DNA of 64,000 bases, taken from assembly GCF_001865575.2 (NCBI RefSeq), contig NZ_CP017562.2:1364001-1428000 (forward strand), given 5' to 3'. The notes beneath the pieces are model-generated. The model was given only the letters and a program-made list of their open reading frames with translations, was not told the origin of the DNA and did no database searches. Origin of the DNA: Paraburkholderia sprentiae WSM5005. Lineage in GTDB: Bacteria; Pseudomonadota; Gammaproteobacteria; Burkholderiales; Burkholderiaceae. A program made the translations under genes and the position numbers. Below, in pieces: positions 37,481 through 46,292 of this stretch (positions are counted from its first letter, which is position 1; each line of letters begins with the position of its first letter).

Positions 37481-37742
37481 AGTTCATCAAATAGACCGCT
37501 GCGGATCATCCACGCAACGGCCTTTGTTCGATCGATGGCGCCACGCAACTTGCAAAGTGCCCATGATGAATCCTGGAGCGTGACTACGGTCTGTGATCAG
37601 TTTTGAAGCGGACAGGCTTGATCGCACGACAGTGAAGCAGAAATACACCCGACGCCTTGACAAAGCCCCATTACCGCTTGTTGCCGATTTAGTAGGAACA
37701 TCAATTAAAAGCTGCATTCCATTTCAACGCAAGGTGAGAAAG

Positions 37743-39347
37743 ATGAGCAATGAAAGAGGCTATAATCTGAAACTTCTCCCGCACGATGCATCGAGATCCC
37801 TGATTTCCCGCAGACAGTTCCTGCAGACTGCACTGGCCCTCGGGTTAGATGCGAGTGCCTCTTCTTTGTGGGCACAACCTGCGGGCATTGCACCTAGAAA
37901 AGGTGGAATCTTCCGAGCTGGGCTGAGCGACGGAAGTTCGACAGATTCGTTTGATCCCGCAACGACGGCCAGCCTTTACATGATCCAGTTGGGGTATGCC
38001 TTCAGAACTTACCTTACTGAGATTACTCCGTCCAACCAGGTGGGTCCGGACTCGGCCCAAACATGGGAGTCGTCGCCGGACGCGAAGGTGTGGAAGTTTA
38101 AGCTCTTCCGTGGCCAAGAGTTCCATAACGGCAAGGCATTAAGGGCCAGCGACGTCGTTGCGTCACTTAACTACCATCGACGTCCGGACTCTACTTCCGG
38201 CGCCAAAACACTCTTAAAAGATGTTGCTGAGATTCGTGCCGACGATCCTGATGTTGTCGTCATCACCTTGAGCTCTGGCGTAGCAGACCTACCCTGCGTC
38301 CTGGCCGACTACCACCTTCCGATCATGCCCGCAGATGGCAGTGGTGGCGTTGATTGGCGATCGGGCGTGGGCGCTGGGCCGTACAAGATTACTCGCTTCC
38401 AGCCGGGTATAGGTGCGGAATTGATACGTAATACGATGTATCATAGGTCTAATCAGGCGTATTTCGATGGCCTGCATCTACTCGTACTGAACGACGTCAA
38501 CGCGAGGCAGACTGCGCTACTCAACAACGAGGTTGATGCCATCGTAAATCTTGATCTTAGGACTTTGCCGCTTCTGCGTCGCAATCGTTCTATCGAAATA
38601 GACGAGGTGCCTGGCGGTAGCTACAACGGGATGCCGATGAATTGCCTGGTTCCACCGTTCAATGATCCGAATGTCCGAATCGCGATGAAATACGCGTTAA
38701 ATCGCGAAGAAATCGTCGCAAAGATTATGAACGGACACGCGACCGTAGGAAATGATCAACCAGTAAGTCCGATCATGCCCTATGCCGCGAAAATTTCACA
38801 GCGCCACTACGATCCTGACAAGGCTCGATTTTACCTCAGAAAAGCAGGACTCGATTCGCTCCAAGTTCAACTTTCCACGAGTGAAGCTGCAGGCGCTAAC
38901 GCCGTAGATATGGCAGTTTTATTCAAGCAGGGTGCATCGAAGTCGGGAATCGACGTGGGGGTAGTCCGGGAATCTGCTGATGGTTATTGGTCGAATGTGT
39001 GGCTAAAAAAGCCCTTCGTCGTCGTTAACGCCGGGCAGAGGCCAACACCGGACATTGTATTCTCGCAGTTTTTCCAAGACGGCGCGGCGTGGAATGACAC
39101 AAACTGGCACAACGACAGGTTCCAGTCGCTTCTTCTGGCGGCGAAGTCAATGCTTGATCAGAAAAAGCGTTCCGCGATGTATGCAGAGATGCAAGCCATC
39201 TGTAGCGACGACGGAGGTTATCTGATCCCCTTCTTCGCGAACAAAGTGAGCGCACGCAGAAGCAACGTGAAGCATGCCCAAGCAGTTTCCAGCGCCTGGG
39301 AGCTTGACGGTGGGCGAGCCTATCAGCGGTGGTGGTTCGGGGATTGA
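37743..39347 (+). CDS. Tat-exported extracellular solute-binding protein, family 5
   Basis: 534 residues from the ATG at 37743, preceded by AAGGTGAG; the longer frame from 37593 has no ribosome site. A twin-arginine signal (SRRQFLQ, R23-R24) precedes a hydrophobic stretch. The mature part fits the OppA/DppA family: the RGQEFHNGKALRASDV segment near 130 and the ALNREEIVAKIM segment near 320. It should be the substrate receptor of the transporter. The gene is 262 bp behind the ATPase gene and is the last of the operon. Confidence 0.9.
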   Translation: MSNERGYNLKLLPHDASRSLISRRQFLQTALALGLDASASSLWAQPAGIAPRKGGIFRAGLSDGSSTDSFDPATTASLYMIQLGYAFRTYLTEITPSNQVGPDSAQTWESSPDAKVWKFKLFRGQEFHNGKALRASDVVASLNYHRRPDSTSGAKTLLKDVAEIRADDPDVVVITLSSGVADLPCVLADYHLPIMPADGSGGVDWRSGVGAGPYKITRFQPGIGAELIRNTMYHRSNQAYFDGLHLLVLNDVNARQTALLNNEVDAIVNLDLRTLPLLRRNRSIEIDEVPGGSYNGMPMNCLVPPFNDPNVRIAMKYALNREEIVAKIMNGHATVGNDQPVSPIMPYAAKISQRHYDPDKARFYLRKAGLDSLQVQLSTSEAAGANAVDMAVLFKQGASKSGIDVGVVRESADGYWSNVWLKKPFVVVNAGQRPTPDIVFSQFFQDGAAWNDTNWHNDRFQSLLLAAKSMLDQKKRSAMYAEMQAICSDDGGYLIPFFANKVSARRSNVKHAQAVSSAWELDGGRAYQRWWFGD

Positions 39348-39563
39348 GGCTCCGCACGAGATCCGCTCAAACTGTGTGAAAATAAAGGGGTTATTGAGAT
39401 TTCGATAAAAGAGCTTCTTTCGAATCTCGAGTGGGTGGACTGCCGGTTCAAGCGCGGGCGCAAGCCCGGCGAAGCGACCGCTTGACGCGCGTGGTGCAAA
39501 TAAGCTGGTGCACGGCTGGTTGCGGCAGAATGTGGCAACCAGCCCTGCAAGACCAAGCGAACT

Positions 39564-40788
39564 ATGATGAACCAAACTCAGCTGTTTGAAGCCGCCCTTG
39601 GAATCAAGGCGCCGTGGTAAGGTGTCGATTTCGGCACGGAACTGACTATTGCCGTGGACTTTGTCGCGGGCAGTCGGTTTGCCTACCCCGGGGTGCCTGG
39701 CGAACACCCGGTGCACGACACGGTTATCAAACGGTTGCGCCATCTGAATTTCTTCCAGTTCGACTGTTATCTGGAGGTGCGCGTGCCGCGTGCCGCGTGT
39801 GCGCTTGCCGGACGGCTCGGTGCGGCTCGCACAGCCTGACTGGATGGGCAAGCTGGATGGCTTTACGCTGCTGTTTGAAGCGCTTGTGCTGACGCTGTGC
39901 CGGGAGATGACATTTGCGGCGGTGGCCCGCCTGGTGAACCTGTCGTGGCATCGCGTGAAGGCCATTTGCGACCGTTATGTCGATCTGGCCGTGGCCGCGA
40001 CTGACCTGTCCGACGTGAGCGCAGTGGCCATTGACGAAACCTCGTGCCGACGGGGCCACGACTATGTCTCGCTGGTCGCCGACATGGATCAGCGGCGCGT
40101 GGTCTTCGTCACGCCAGGCAAGGATGCCGGCGTCGTCGAACGCTTTGCCAGGCACCTGGAGGAACACAACGCAACGCCTGCACAGATCCAGTCGGTCAGC
40201 ATCGACATGTCGCCCGCCTTCATCAAGGGCGTGGACGAGCATCTGCCCGACGCACGCGTGACGTTCGACAAGTTTCATGTGGTTGCGCACGCGTCCAAAG
40301 CCCTCGACGGAGTGCGCCGCGAGCAGCAGAAGACCGATCCCGCACTCAAGGGCATGCGCTGGTCGTTGCTCAAGGATGCTGACAAGCTGAACCTCGTGCA
40401 ACTAACCGATCTCGAGGCGCTGATCAGCCAGTACACCACCAACCGCACCGCCCGTGCCTGGATGTACCGCGAGCAGTCGCGCGAGATTCTCGATCGCAAG
40501 CAGATCCACGTCGTCTTCAAGATGTTGCGTCGCTGGTGCACCGGCGTCATGCGTTCCAAGGTCGAACCCATGAAGGACGTCGCACGCATGATCCTCTGGC
40601 ATTTCGACGGCATCGTCGCCTGGGCCCAGACGCGCCAGACCAATGGCTTCATTGAAGCGATCAACGGCCTGTTTCAAGCGGCCAAGTGCAAGGCGCGGGG
40701 ATATGCCAGCTTCAAAACCATGCGAACCGTGTTGTTCCTAATCGCCGGCAAGCTCGACTTCTCGGCCATCAATCAGCATGCCTCGTGA
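39564..40788 (+). pseudogene. ISL3-family transposase with internal stop and frameshift
   Basis: The N-terminal part begins at the ATGATG at 39564-39569 (MNQTQLFEAALGIKAPW) and then meets an in-frame TAA at 39615-39617 where the family continues. The same frame resumes to about 39790, where a slip inside repeated GCGTGCC units shifts the reading frame. The main part, 39790-40788, has the catalytic segment VAIDETSCRRGHDY, the acidic SVSIDMSPAFIKGV and the C-terminal TNGFIEAINGLFQAAK block. It is probably non-functional. The ends of the element were not defined. Confidence 0.85.
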
Positions 40789-40873
40789 GCCGCATTACCC
40801 ACTCCACTTTTAAAAGAGCCATAAAAGATGACAACCGATTCGATGCGGGTGCGTTGTATCTCTAACGGATTGA

Positions 40874-41553
40874 TTGCAGATGCATGCTGTGGCAAAGAAA
40901 CCGATGGACGAGGCAACCAAGAAGCGCTTGCGGGCCGCCCGCATGCTTTTGGCGGGCAAAGGTCCGGCAGAGGTGGCACTGGCCGTGGTGGTAGCCCGAC
41001 AAACGGTGTACACATGGAAGGGATTGCTCGATGAAGGCGGAATCGATGCGCTGCGTGCGGTGCCGGGTCGAGGTCGTCCGGCGCGGCTCGATGCGCAGCA
41101 AGTGGCGGAGCTATGTCAGGCATTGCTGCAGAAGCCGACCGAACACGGCTTTGGCACCGAGCTATGGACGCTCAAGCGCGTCGGTATGCTCATCAAGCGC
41201 ATGTATGGCGTCGAGTTCGGACTAACGCAAATCTGGCGTATTCTTGGGACGCTCGGTTTCAGCGCACAAAAGCCTGAGCGGCGCGCAATCGAGCGTGACG
41301 AAGAAGCTGTGCGCCACTGGAAGCGACACACCTGGCCCGCGCTTTAAAAAAAGCCCAGCGCGAAGGCCGATTGATTGTCTTTATCGACGAGACTGGGATC
41401 AGCGAGCGCCCCACGCGGGTGCGCACCTGGGCGCCGAAGGGGCAAACGCCAGTTATCCAGTTTCATTTCAACTGGAACCATGTGTCCGCGATTGCGGGCC
41501 TCAGTCGCACGAACTACCTGTTTCGGTTGTACGAAGGCAGCGTGAAGAAGGAA
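40874..41553 (+). pseudogene. IS630 transposase, 5' part (interrupted)
   Basis: Frame 1 (40874-41347) carries the N-terminal helix-turn-helix, about residues 30-75 (GPAEVALAVVVARQTVYTW). It ends at a TAA next to a run of seven A. The downstream frame, from about 41344, continues with the first catalytic Asp in IVFIDETGI. The frame change is -1 relative to the first part; it may be an indel or a recoding site. The coding sequence is then cut at 41553 by IS66 and continues at 44111. Confidence 0.85.
41546..41553. repeat. IS66 target site duplication, left copy
   Basis: AGAAGGAA, identical to 44103-44110. Eight bp is the duplication size of the IS66 family. Confidence 0.95.
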
Positions 41554-41644
41554 GTAACCGTCCGACCCTGACCGTATAGACGCCTGATGAAGGCGACGCC
41601 ATGCTTTCCGGGGGCACAAATGTGACTGTGTCCACAAAGGAATC

Positions 41645-42040
41645 ATGGACACAGTGACTGAATTCACCGAAGTCAAAGGCGCCCGGAAGTATCGCCGGCG
41701 TACCGTGGACGAGAAACGCCAGATCGTCGAAGAGACGTTATCCAGTGGACGTTCGGTGGCGGAGATTGCACGCAGTCACGAAGTGAACGCGAATCAGCTG
41801 TTCGACTGGCGCAAGCAGTATCTGGATGGACGCCTTGGCGTGAACGGTCGCGAATGCGCCTTGCTGCCGGTCACCGTGAATGAGGCCAGCGACAGCGGCG
41901 CGGCCGAACCGGATGCATCGACGCCTGCGGCACAGGCGCCCGGCACGATCCGAATCCAGTTGCCACGGGGCGAGGTACACGTTGAAGGGAGCGTCGATCC
42001 CGACACGCTGCGCGTGGTGATCCAGTGCCTGATCCGATGA
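41645..42040 (+). CDS. tnpA: IS66 TnpA (OrfA) accessory protein
   Basis: 131 residues. An N-terminal helix-turn-helix of the IS66 OrfA/IS3 type: VDEKRQIVEETLSSGRSVAE, then ARSHEVNANQLFDWRK at about 23-58. The C-terminal half is Ala/Pro-rich with a strand-forming GTIRIQLPRGEVHVEG segment. It is required with TnpB for IS66 transposition in studied elements. Its stop overlaps the tnpB start as ATGA. Confidence 0.93.
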   Translation: MDTVTEFTEVKGARKYRRRTVDEKRQIVEETLSSGRSVAEIARSHEVNANQLFDWRKQYLDGRLGVNGRECALLPVTVNEASDSGAAEPDASTPAAQAPGTIRIQLPRGEVHVEGSVDPDTLRVVIQCLIR

Positions 42041-42384
42041 TTGGTCCGCTGGCAAACACGCGCATCTGGGTTGCCGCCGGATTTACGGATATGCGCTGCG
42101 GCTTCGACGGCCTGGCCGCGAAGGTGCAGACCGTGCTGGCGAAGGATCCATTCTCTGGCCACATCTTCGTGTTCAGGGGCAAACGTGGCGACCTCATCAA
42201 GTGCCTGTACTGGCGCGACGGCGGCCTATGCCTGTTCGCCAAACGCCTGGAGCGTGGGCGCTTTGCGTGGCCTCGTGCTGACGGCGGTGTTGTTTCGTTG
42301 ACCAGCGCTCAACTCGGCCTTCTGCTCGAAGGATTTGACTGGCGACAACCCGTCGATGCAGCCCGCCCCTGCAGTGCTTTGTAA
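42037..42384 (+). CDS. tnpB: IS66 TnpB (OrfB) accessory protein
   Basis: 115 residues, the family length. It starts at the ATG at 42037, overlapping tnpA. Family features are TRIWVAAGFTDMRCGFDGLA near the N-terminus and the KRGDLIKCLYWRDGGLCLF block in the middle. It is known to be necessary for IS66 movement; its mechanism is unclear. Confidence 0.95.
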   Translation: MIGPLANTRIWVAAGFTDMRCGFDGLAAKVQTVLAKDPFSGHIFVFRGKRGDLIKCLYWRDGGLCLFAKRLERGRFAWPRADGGVVSLTSAQLGLLLEGFDWRQPVDAARPCSAL

Positions 42385-42435
42385 ACGTATGTGACAACGC
42401 GGGCGTAGCGCAATGCACGCGCGTAAACTGCCTTC

Positions 42436-44034
42436 ATGGCATCCAGCGACGCTACGCTTCCGGACGATATCGAGGCCTTGAAGGCTCGTTTGCTCGCGCG
42501 TGAGGCGGCGTTACGTGAGCGCGAAGGCGAGCTCGCGGATCTGCGCGACACTGTAACGACGCTCCAGAAGACACTCTCCGACCGGGCGCTCGAGATCGAG
42601 CACCTGAAGCTGTGGATCGCGAAGCTCCAGCGCATGCAGTTCGGGCGCAAGTCGGAGAAGATTGATCGCCAGATCGAGCAACTGGAATTGCGTCTCGAAG
42701 ATCTGCAGGCCGACGATGGCGCGGCGACGGTCGACGCACCGACAAGGCCCCGCCCAGAAGCCGGCAAGCCGACGGGACGCAAACCACTTCCGGAACATCT
42801 GCCGCGCGAAGACATTGTTCATCAGCCCGACGACGCGTGCTGTCCGCAATGCGGCGGCGCGCTTGGCGACCTCGGCGAGGACGTTTCCGAGCAACTCGAC
42901 TATGTACCGGGGCATTGGCGAGTGATTCGTCACCGGCGACTCAAGAAGGCTTGTACCTGTTGTGACTGCATCGTGCAGGGCGCCGCGCCCAGCCGGCCAA
43001 TCGATCGCGGCATGCCGGGTCCGGGGTTGCTCGCGCATGTCCTGGTCGCCAAATTCTGTGACCACCTTCCCCTGTATCGACAGTCAGTGATTTATGCGCG
43101 CGACGGCGTGCAGCTCAGCCGTTCGACACTCGCGGACTGGGTCGGCCAGTGCAGTGCGTTGCTCCGGCCACTCGTAGAGGTCGTTCGCCGGTACGTGATG
43201 CCCGCCTCCAAGATCCACGCGGATGACACTCCAGTACCTGTGCTAGAACCGGGGAACGGCAAGACCCGTACCGCCCGGCTCTGGACGTATGTTCGTGATG
43301 ACCGGCCAGCTGGTTCGACGGAGGCGCCGGCGGTCTGGTTCGCATACAGTCCCACGCGGGCTGGTGAATATCCACAGGCCCATCTTAAGGACTTCAGGGG
43401 TACGTTGCAGGCCGATGCGTTCGCGGGGTACAACGCGATCTACGAAGGTGGTGATGTGCGGGAGGCTGCATGCATGGCCCACGCGCGCCGCAAATTCCAC
43501 GATCTGTTCGTCGCACGCAGGAACGAGGTCAATACTGAAGCGTTGCGCCGGATCGGTGAACTGTACGCAATTGAGGCCGCGATTCGCGGCAAGCCACCAG
43601 ACGAACGAAGACGTGTCAGGCAAGAGCAGGCGCGTCCGCTACTCGATGCGTTCGAGATCTGGCTGCGCTCGACATTGGGTACGGTGTCGCAGAAAGGCGA
43701 TACCGCCAAAGCCATCAACTACGCGCTGAATCAGTGGGCGGCGCTCACGCTGTACGTCGATGACGGCGCCGTGGAAATCGACAACAACGCAGCCGAACGC
43801 GCTTTACGTGCCGTCGCTCTCGGCCGGAAAAACTTCCTGCACTTCGGTTCCGACAGCGGCGGCGAACGCGGGGCCGCAATCTACACCCTGGTCGGTACCG
43901 CCAAACTGAATGGCCTTGATCCCGAGGTCTACCTGCGCCACGTCATCGCTCGCATCGCCGAGCATCCCGTCAATCGCGTCGACGAATTGTTGCCATGGGT
44001 CGTTGCCGATCAGCTTCAGCACGGCATCGCCTGA
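42436..44034 (+). CDS. tnpC: IS66 TnpC DDE transposase
   Basis: 532 residues, full length. Residues about 15-75 form a coiled coil ([20 protein letters not shown]). A CxxC pair (CCPQCGG) near 135 is the zinc-binding motif. The DDE core has the first Asp in [11 protein letters not shown] near 260, a second in [13 protein letters not shown] near 325, and the C-terminal [13 protein letters not shown] block with the Glu near 455. The gene is intact, in contrast to the other transposases in the window. Confidence 0.96.
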   Translation: MASSDATLPDDIEALKARLLAREAALREREGELADLRDTVTTLQKTLSDRALEIEHLKLWIAKLQRMQFGRKSEKIDRQIEQLELRLEDLQADDGAATVDAPTRPRPEAGKPTGRKPLPEHLPREDIVHQPDDACCPQCGGALGDLGEDVSEQLDYVPGHWRVIRHRRLKKACTCCDCIVQGAAPSRPIDRGMPGPGLLAHVLVAKFCDHLPLYRQSVIYARDGVQLSRSTLADWVGQCSALLRPLVEVVRRYVMPASKIHADDTPVPVLEPGNGKTRTARLWTYVRDDRPAGSTEAPAVWFAYSPTRAGEYPQAHLKDFRGTLQADAFAGYNAIYEGGDVREAACMAHARRKFHDLFVARRNEVNTEALRRIGELYAIEAAIRGKPPDERRRVRQEQARPLLDAFEIWLRSTLGTVSQKGDTAKAINYALNQWAALTLYVDDGAVEIDNNAAERALRAVALGRKNFLHFGSDSGGERGAAIYTLVGTAKLNGLDPEVYLRHVIARIAEHPVNRVDELLPWVVADQLQHGIA

Positions 44035-44102
44035 CTCAACACGCCGCCTTCAACTGTTCGATATCAACATGCTGTCGAGAACGGTCGCGGTCGGACGGTT
44101 AC

Positions 44103-44110
44103 AGAAGGAA
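44103..44110. repeat. IS66 target site duplication, right copy
   Basis: AGAAGGAA, the second copy of the 8-bp target sequence. The IS630 coding frame resumes at 44111. Confidence 0.95.
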
Positions 44111-44440
44111 CAGGTGGTCGAGTTTCTCAAGGCGCTCAAAGCGCATCTGAAGCAGCCGCTGCTGATCATCTGGGACGGTGCCAGGCCCCACCACGCGGCG
44201 ATTGTCCGGCAATACCTGGACTCTCTCGAGGGCCACATTCAGATCACCTTCCTGCCGCCGTACTGTCCAGAACTCAATCCCGTCGAATATCTGTGGGCAT
44301 GGCTCAAACGTCACGCGATTGCGAACTTCTGCCCCGACAACGTCGACGAGTTGCATACCGTCGCCCGCAACAAGCTGAAAAGCGCGCAGCACCGACCTTC
44401 GATCATTGCCGCGTGCTGGATTCAGGCAACCTTGTGGTGA
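44111..44440 (+). pseudogene. IS630 transposase, 3' part
   Basis: After removal of IS66 and one target copy, the reading frame YEGSVKKE joins directly to QVVEFLKAL here. It holds the second catalytic Asp in LLIIWDGARPHH and the final Glu in PPYCPELNPVEYLW. It completes the DDE domain and ends near the right terminal repeat. Confidence 0.9.
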
Positions 44441-44682
44441 TGTCATGATTTATGGAAAGGTCAATAATCACAACGCACGCCGCGAAAGTCCACCGGTCAA
44501 TGTCATTCGCTTTCTTCCGTCGCGCGCGGCATCTTCAACGCGAGCGCGGCGTCGTTTTTCCTGACATGACTCTGCTTGCAGCAAGCGTCAGACGGCTGAG
44601 TATGGGTCTCGTTTGCGCCATTGGCCGTCCGTATGCGGTCGAGCAAGCGCATGGCGACCTCACCTTGACGAGTGCGGCGAGT

Positions 44683-44832
44683 TAGGCGACAGTTGTGAGA
44701 GGCTGCCAGTTATGTCGCAGCAATGCGGCGATGTCGCTCGCCGTGTGGATCGGCAAGCGTGCCAGGATGTCTTTCAGATATGCATGCGGTTCGTGACCGA
44801 TGAATTGGGCTGAGCGGGTGAGGCTCATGATG
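44683..44832 (-). pseudogene. IS66 TnpC C-terminal relic (second IS66 subgroup)
   Basis: On the minus strand about 48 codons read SLTRSAQFIGHEPHAYLKD, then ILARLPIHTASDIAALL, and end HNWQPLTTVA with a stop. This is the C-terminal tail of an IS66 TnpC, but not a copy of the intact element next to it. Upstream codons are lost. It may belong to the same subgroup as the scrambled relic near 13.5 kb. Confidence 0.75.
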
Positions 44833-45127
44833 TACAGATCGGTCGAAGTAGAGGCGATGGTCTTTTAGTCTTTCCTCATTGATTCGGCTCGACGAAGGAA
44901 GATTCCGCCCGGATGTCGCACGATCGGCGGGACTTCCCTTGATCACCTTCGACGCGCCGGGTCTGTGGCGAAAACGAATCAGCGATCTTCCGGCCGTGCC
45001 TGACGCAAATCCTCCGGCAATCCATCTTTATAGCCTGGTACCAGTCCACGCGCGTATGGATACTTCAGCCGCCGATTCCATCAATAGTCGCTCGGCGGCA
45101 ACACGCGTGCCGAAACCCCGGAAGGTG
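44833..45127. other. Unassigned stretch between IS relic and EAL relic
   Basis: A plus-strand open frame (44879-45145) has no ribosome site and no recognisable family. No gene or repeat could be supported here. Confidence 0.4.
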
Positions 45128-45260
45128 AAGCCCGTTTCATTATAGTCGCAACAACGTTTGATGTAGATGAATAGAGATAACCTTGAAGGCGCGTCGCGCC
45201 GCTTTCTCGCGCCTATTGCGCGCCGCCCTTTAGTCTCGATGCCTTTGACGATGACGCTCG
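45128..45260 (-). pseudogene. Relic of an EAL-domain gene 3' end
   Basis: On the minus strand SVIVKGIETKG and a following GYLYS segment match the C-terminus of the intact EAL gene at 46293-47630 (SVIVEGIETED, then GYLYS). At DNA level about 130 bp align with bases 46290-46420, at roughly 85 percent identity over the 91-bp core, with a 1-bp indel that breaks the frame. The homology continues past the stop towards the LysR leader. It is a decayed second copy on the other side of the LysR gene. Confidence 0.75.
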
Positions 45261-45285
45261 TCCATAAAAAGCGCCGGCGACGATG
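45261..45285. repeat. 25-bp direct repeat, copy 2
   Basis: Identical to 31228-31252. It begins exactly where homology of the EAL relic to the intact EAL gene ends, so it marks a junction. Confidence 0.7.
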
Positions 45286-45352
45286 AGCGACGTCATAACG
45301 GCGATCGGAAGGGTCGACGCAAAGCATCGCGTCGGCGAGTGGCAACGCTCCG

Positions 45353-46282
45353 TCAAGTGGCGCACTCTCGCCCCGGGACCGGCTGAACCAGGCTCCGCCG
45401 CGCCGCTTCCATGACCAGTTCACTGATCGTCGCGAGCGGCTCGGGCTCCTGCTCCCAGTGATGCCAGTAAAGATCGATCATCAAGTCGTGCCCGGGGGCG
45501 AGCGCAACCAGTCTGCCACCACTGATCAGCGGCCCGGCCTGCATGGCGGGGACCAGCCCGTAACCGAGGTCGTCCAGGATCGCATTGAGCAATGCCGCCG
45601 GCGAAGGAAAATAGTGTCTGGGGTACCGGCCGACCGTCACCCCGAAATGCAACCCGAAAAACACATCGTGCAGGGCATCCTTCCGGTCAAACAGGATGGC
45701 GGTGGCCTCGAGCACGCCCGGCAAGGTCAGGCCACCGGCGAAATGTTCGCGGGCGAATTCCGGTGTGGCGACACACTGGTAGCGCATCTGTCCGACCGGT
45801 TCCGCCACGAAACGATCGACCACCGGTTCCGGTTGCGTGGACAGAAAGCCTTTGACGTCGCCGCGCGCCAGTGCCTCGAGCGTATGGTCCTGATCGTCCA
45901 CGACGATCTCGAGCGCCACATGGTGTTGCGCCAGTTCGCGCGTGACCGGTTCAAACCAGGTGGCAAGCGAATCGGCGTTGACGGCAAGGGCCAGCGCTGT
46001 TGTCGACGCCCTCCCCGGCGTGACACGCCGGAGCAGATCATCCTCCTGAAGCCGGACCGTCATGAAATGACGAAACACGTCTTCGCCCGCTTTCGTCGGC
46101 ATCACGGTAGGCTCGCGGACCAGGAGCAGCGCCCCGATCGCCTGTTCGAGCCGCTTGACGCGGCGCGTCGCCGCAGCAGAGGAGATGTTCAGCGCGACCG
46201 CCGCCTGTGTGAAACTGCGATGTTCGACCACTGCGGCAAATGTCTCCAGCTCAACCATATTCAACATCGCGCCCACTTTCAT
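45353..46282 (-). CDS. LysR-family regulator, ArgP/LysG-like
   Basis: 309 residues from the ATG at 46282. The N-terminal helix-turn-helix (MVELETFAAVVEHRSFTQAA, then AATRRVKRLEQAIG) with MLNMVELETF-type start resembles ArgP/LysG regulators, which sense lysine or arginine. The C-terminal effector domain is of normal length. It is located between the EAL gene (ending 11 bp upstream) and an EAL relic. The possible link to the lysine-catabolic genes 3 kb away is inference; a different ligand is possible. Confidence 0.85.
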   Translation of the reverse strand: MKVGAMLNMVELETFAAVVEHRSFTQAAVALNISSAAATRRVKRLEQAIGALLLVREPTVMPTKAGEDVFRHFMTVRLQEDDLLRRVTPGRASTTALALAVNADSLATWFEPVTRELAQHHVALEIVVDDQDHTLEALARGDVKGFLSTQPEPVVDRFVAEPVGQMRYQCVATPEFAREHFAGGLTLPGVLEATAILFDRKDALHDVFFGLHFGVTVGRYPRHYFPSPAALLNAILDDLGYGLVPAMQAGPLISGGRLVALAPGHDLMIDLYWHHWEQEPEPLATISELVMEAARRSLVQPVPGRECAT

Positions 46283-46292
46283 GAAAACCCTT

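Larger units (their letters stand above)
41554..44102 (+). mobile_element. Complete IS66-family element (2549 bp)
   Basis: The terminal inverted repeat GTAACCGTCCGACC begins at 41554, and its reverse complement ends at 44102; match continues to about 22 bp with two differences. Exact 8-bp duplications AGAAGGAA flank it. It carries tnpA, tnpB and tnpC in the usual order, all open, so it looks capable of transposition. It sits inside the IS630 transposase gene. Confidence 0.95.
40819..44455 (+). mobile_element. IS630-family element interrupted by IS66
   Basis: Imperfect terminal repeats (14 of 17 positions) lie at 40819-40835 and 44439-44455, starting CCATAAA on the left. Between them are the two halves of an IS630 transposase gene, separated by a complete IS66 element (41554-44102). 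Without the insert the element would be about 1.1 kb, the normal size. Confidence 0.8.

Noticed and set aside
39348..39563. Left terminal repeat of the ISL3 element
   Set aside because: Only short partial matches to the right flank (40795-40820) were found, too weak to define the ends.
44879..45145. 88-residue plus-strand open frame
   Set aside because: Overlaps the EAL relic on the opposite strand, no ribosome site, no family.
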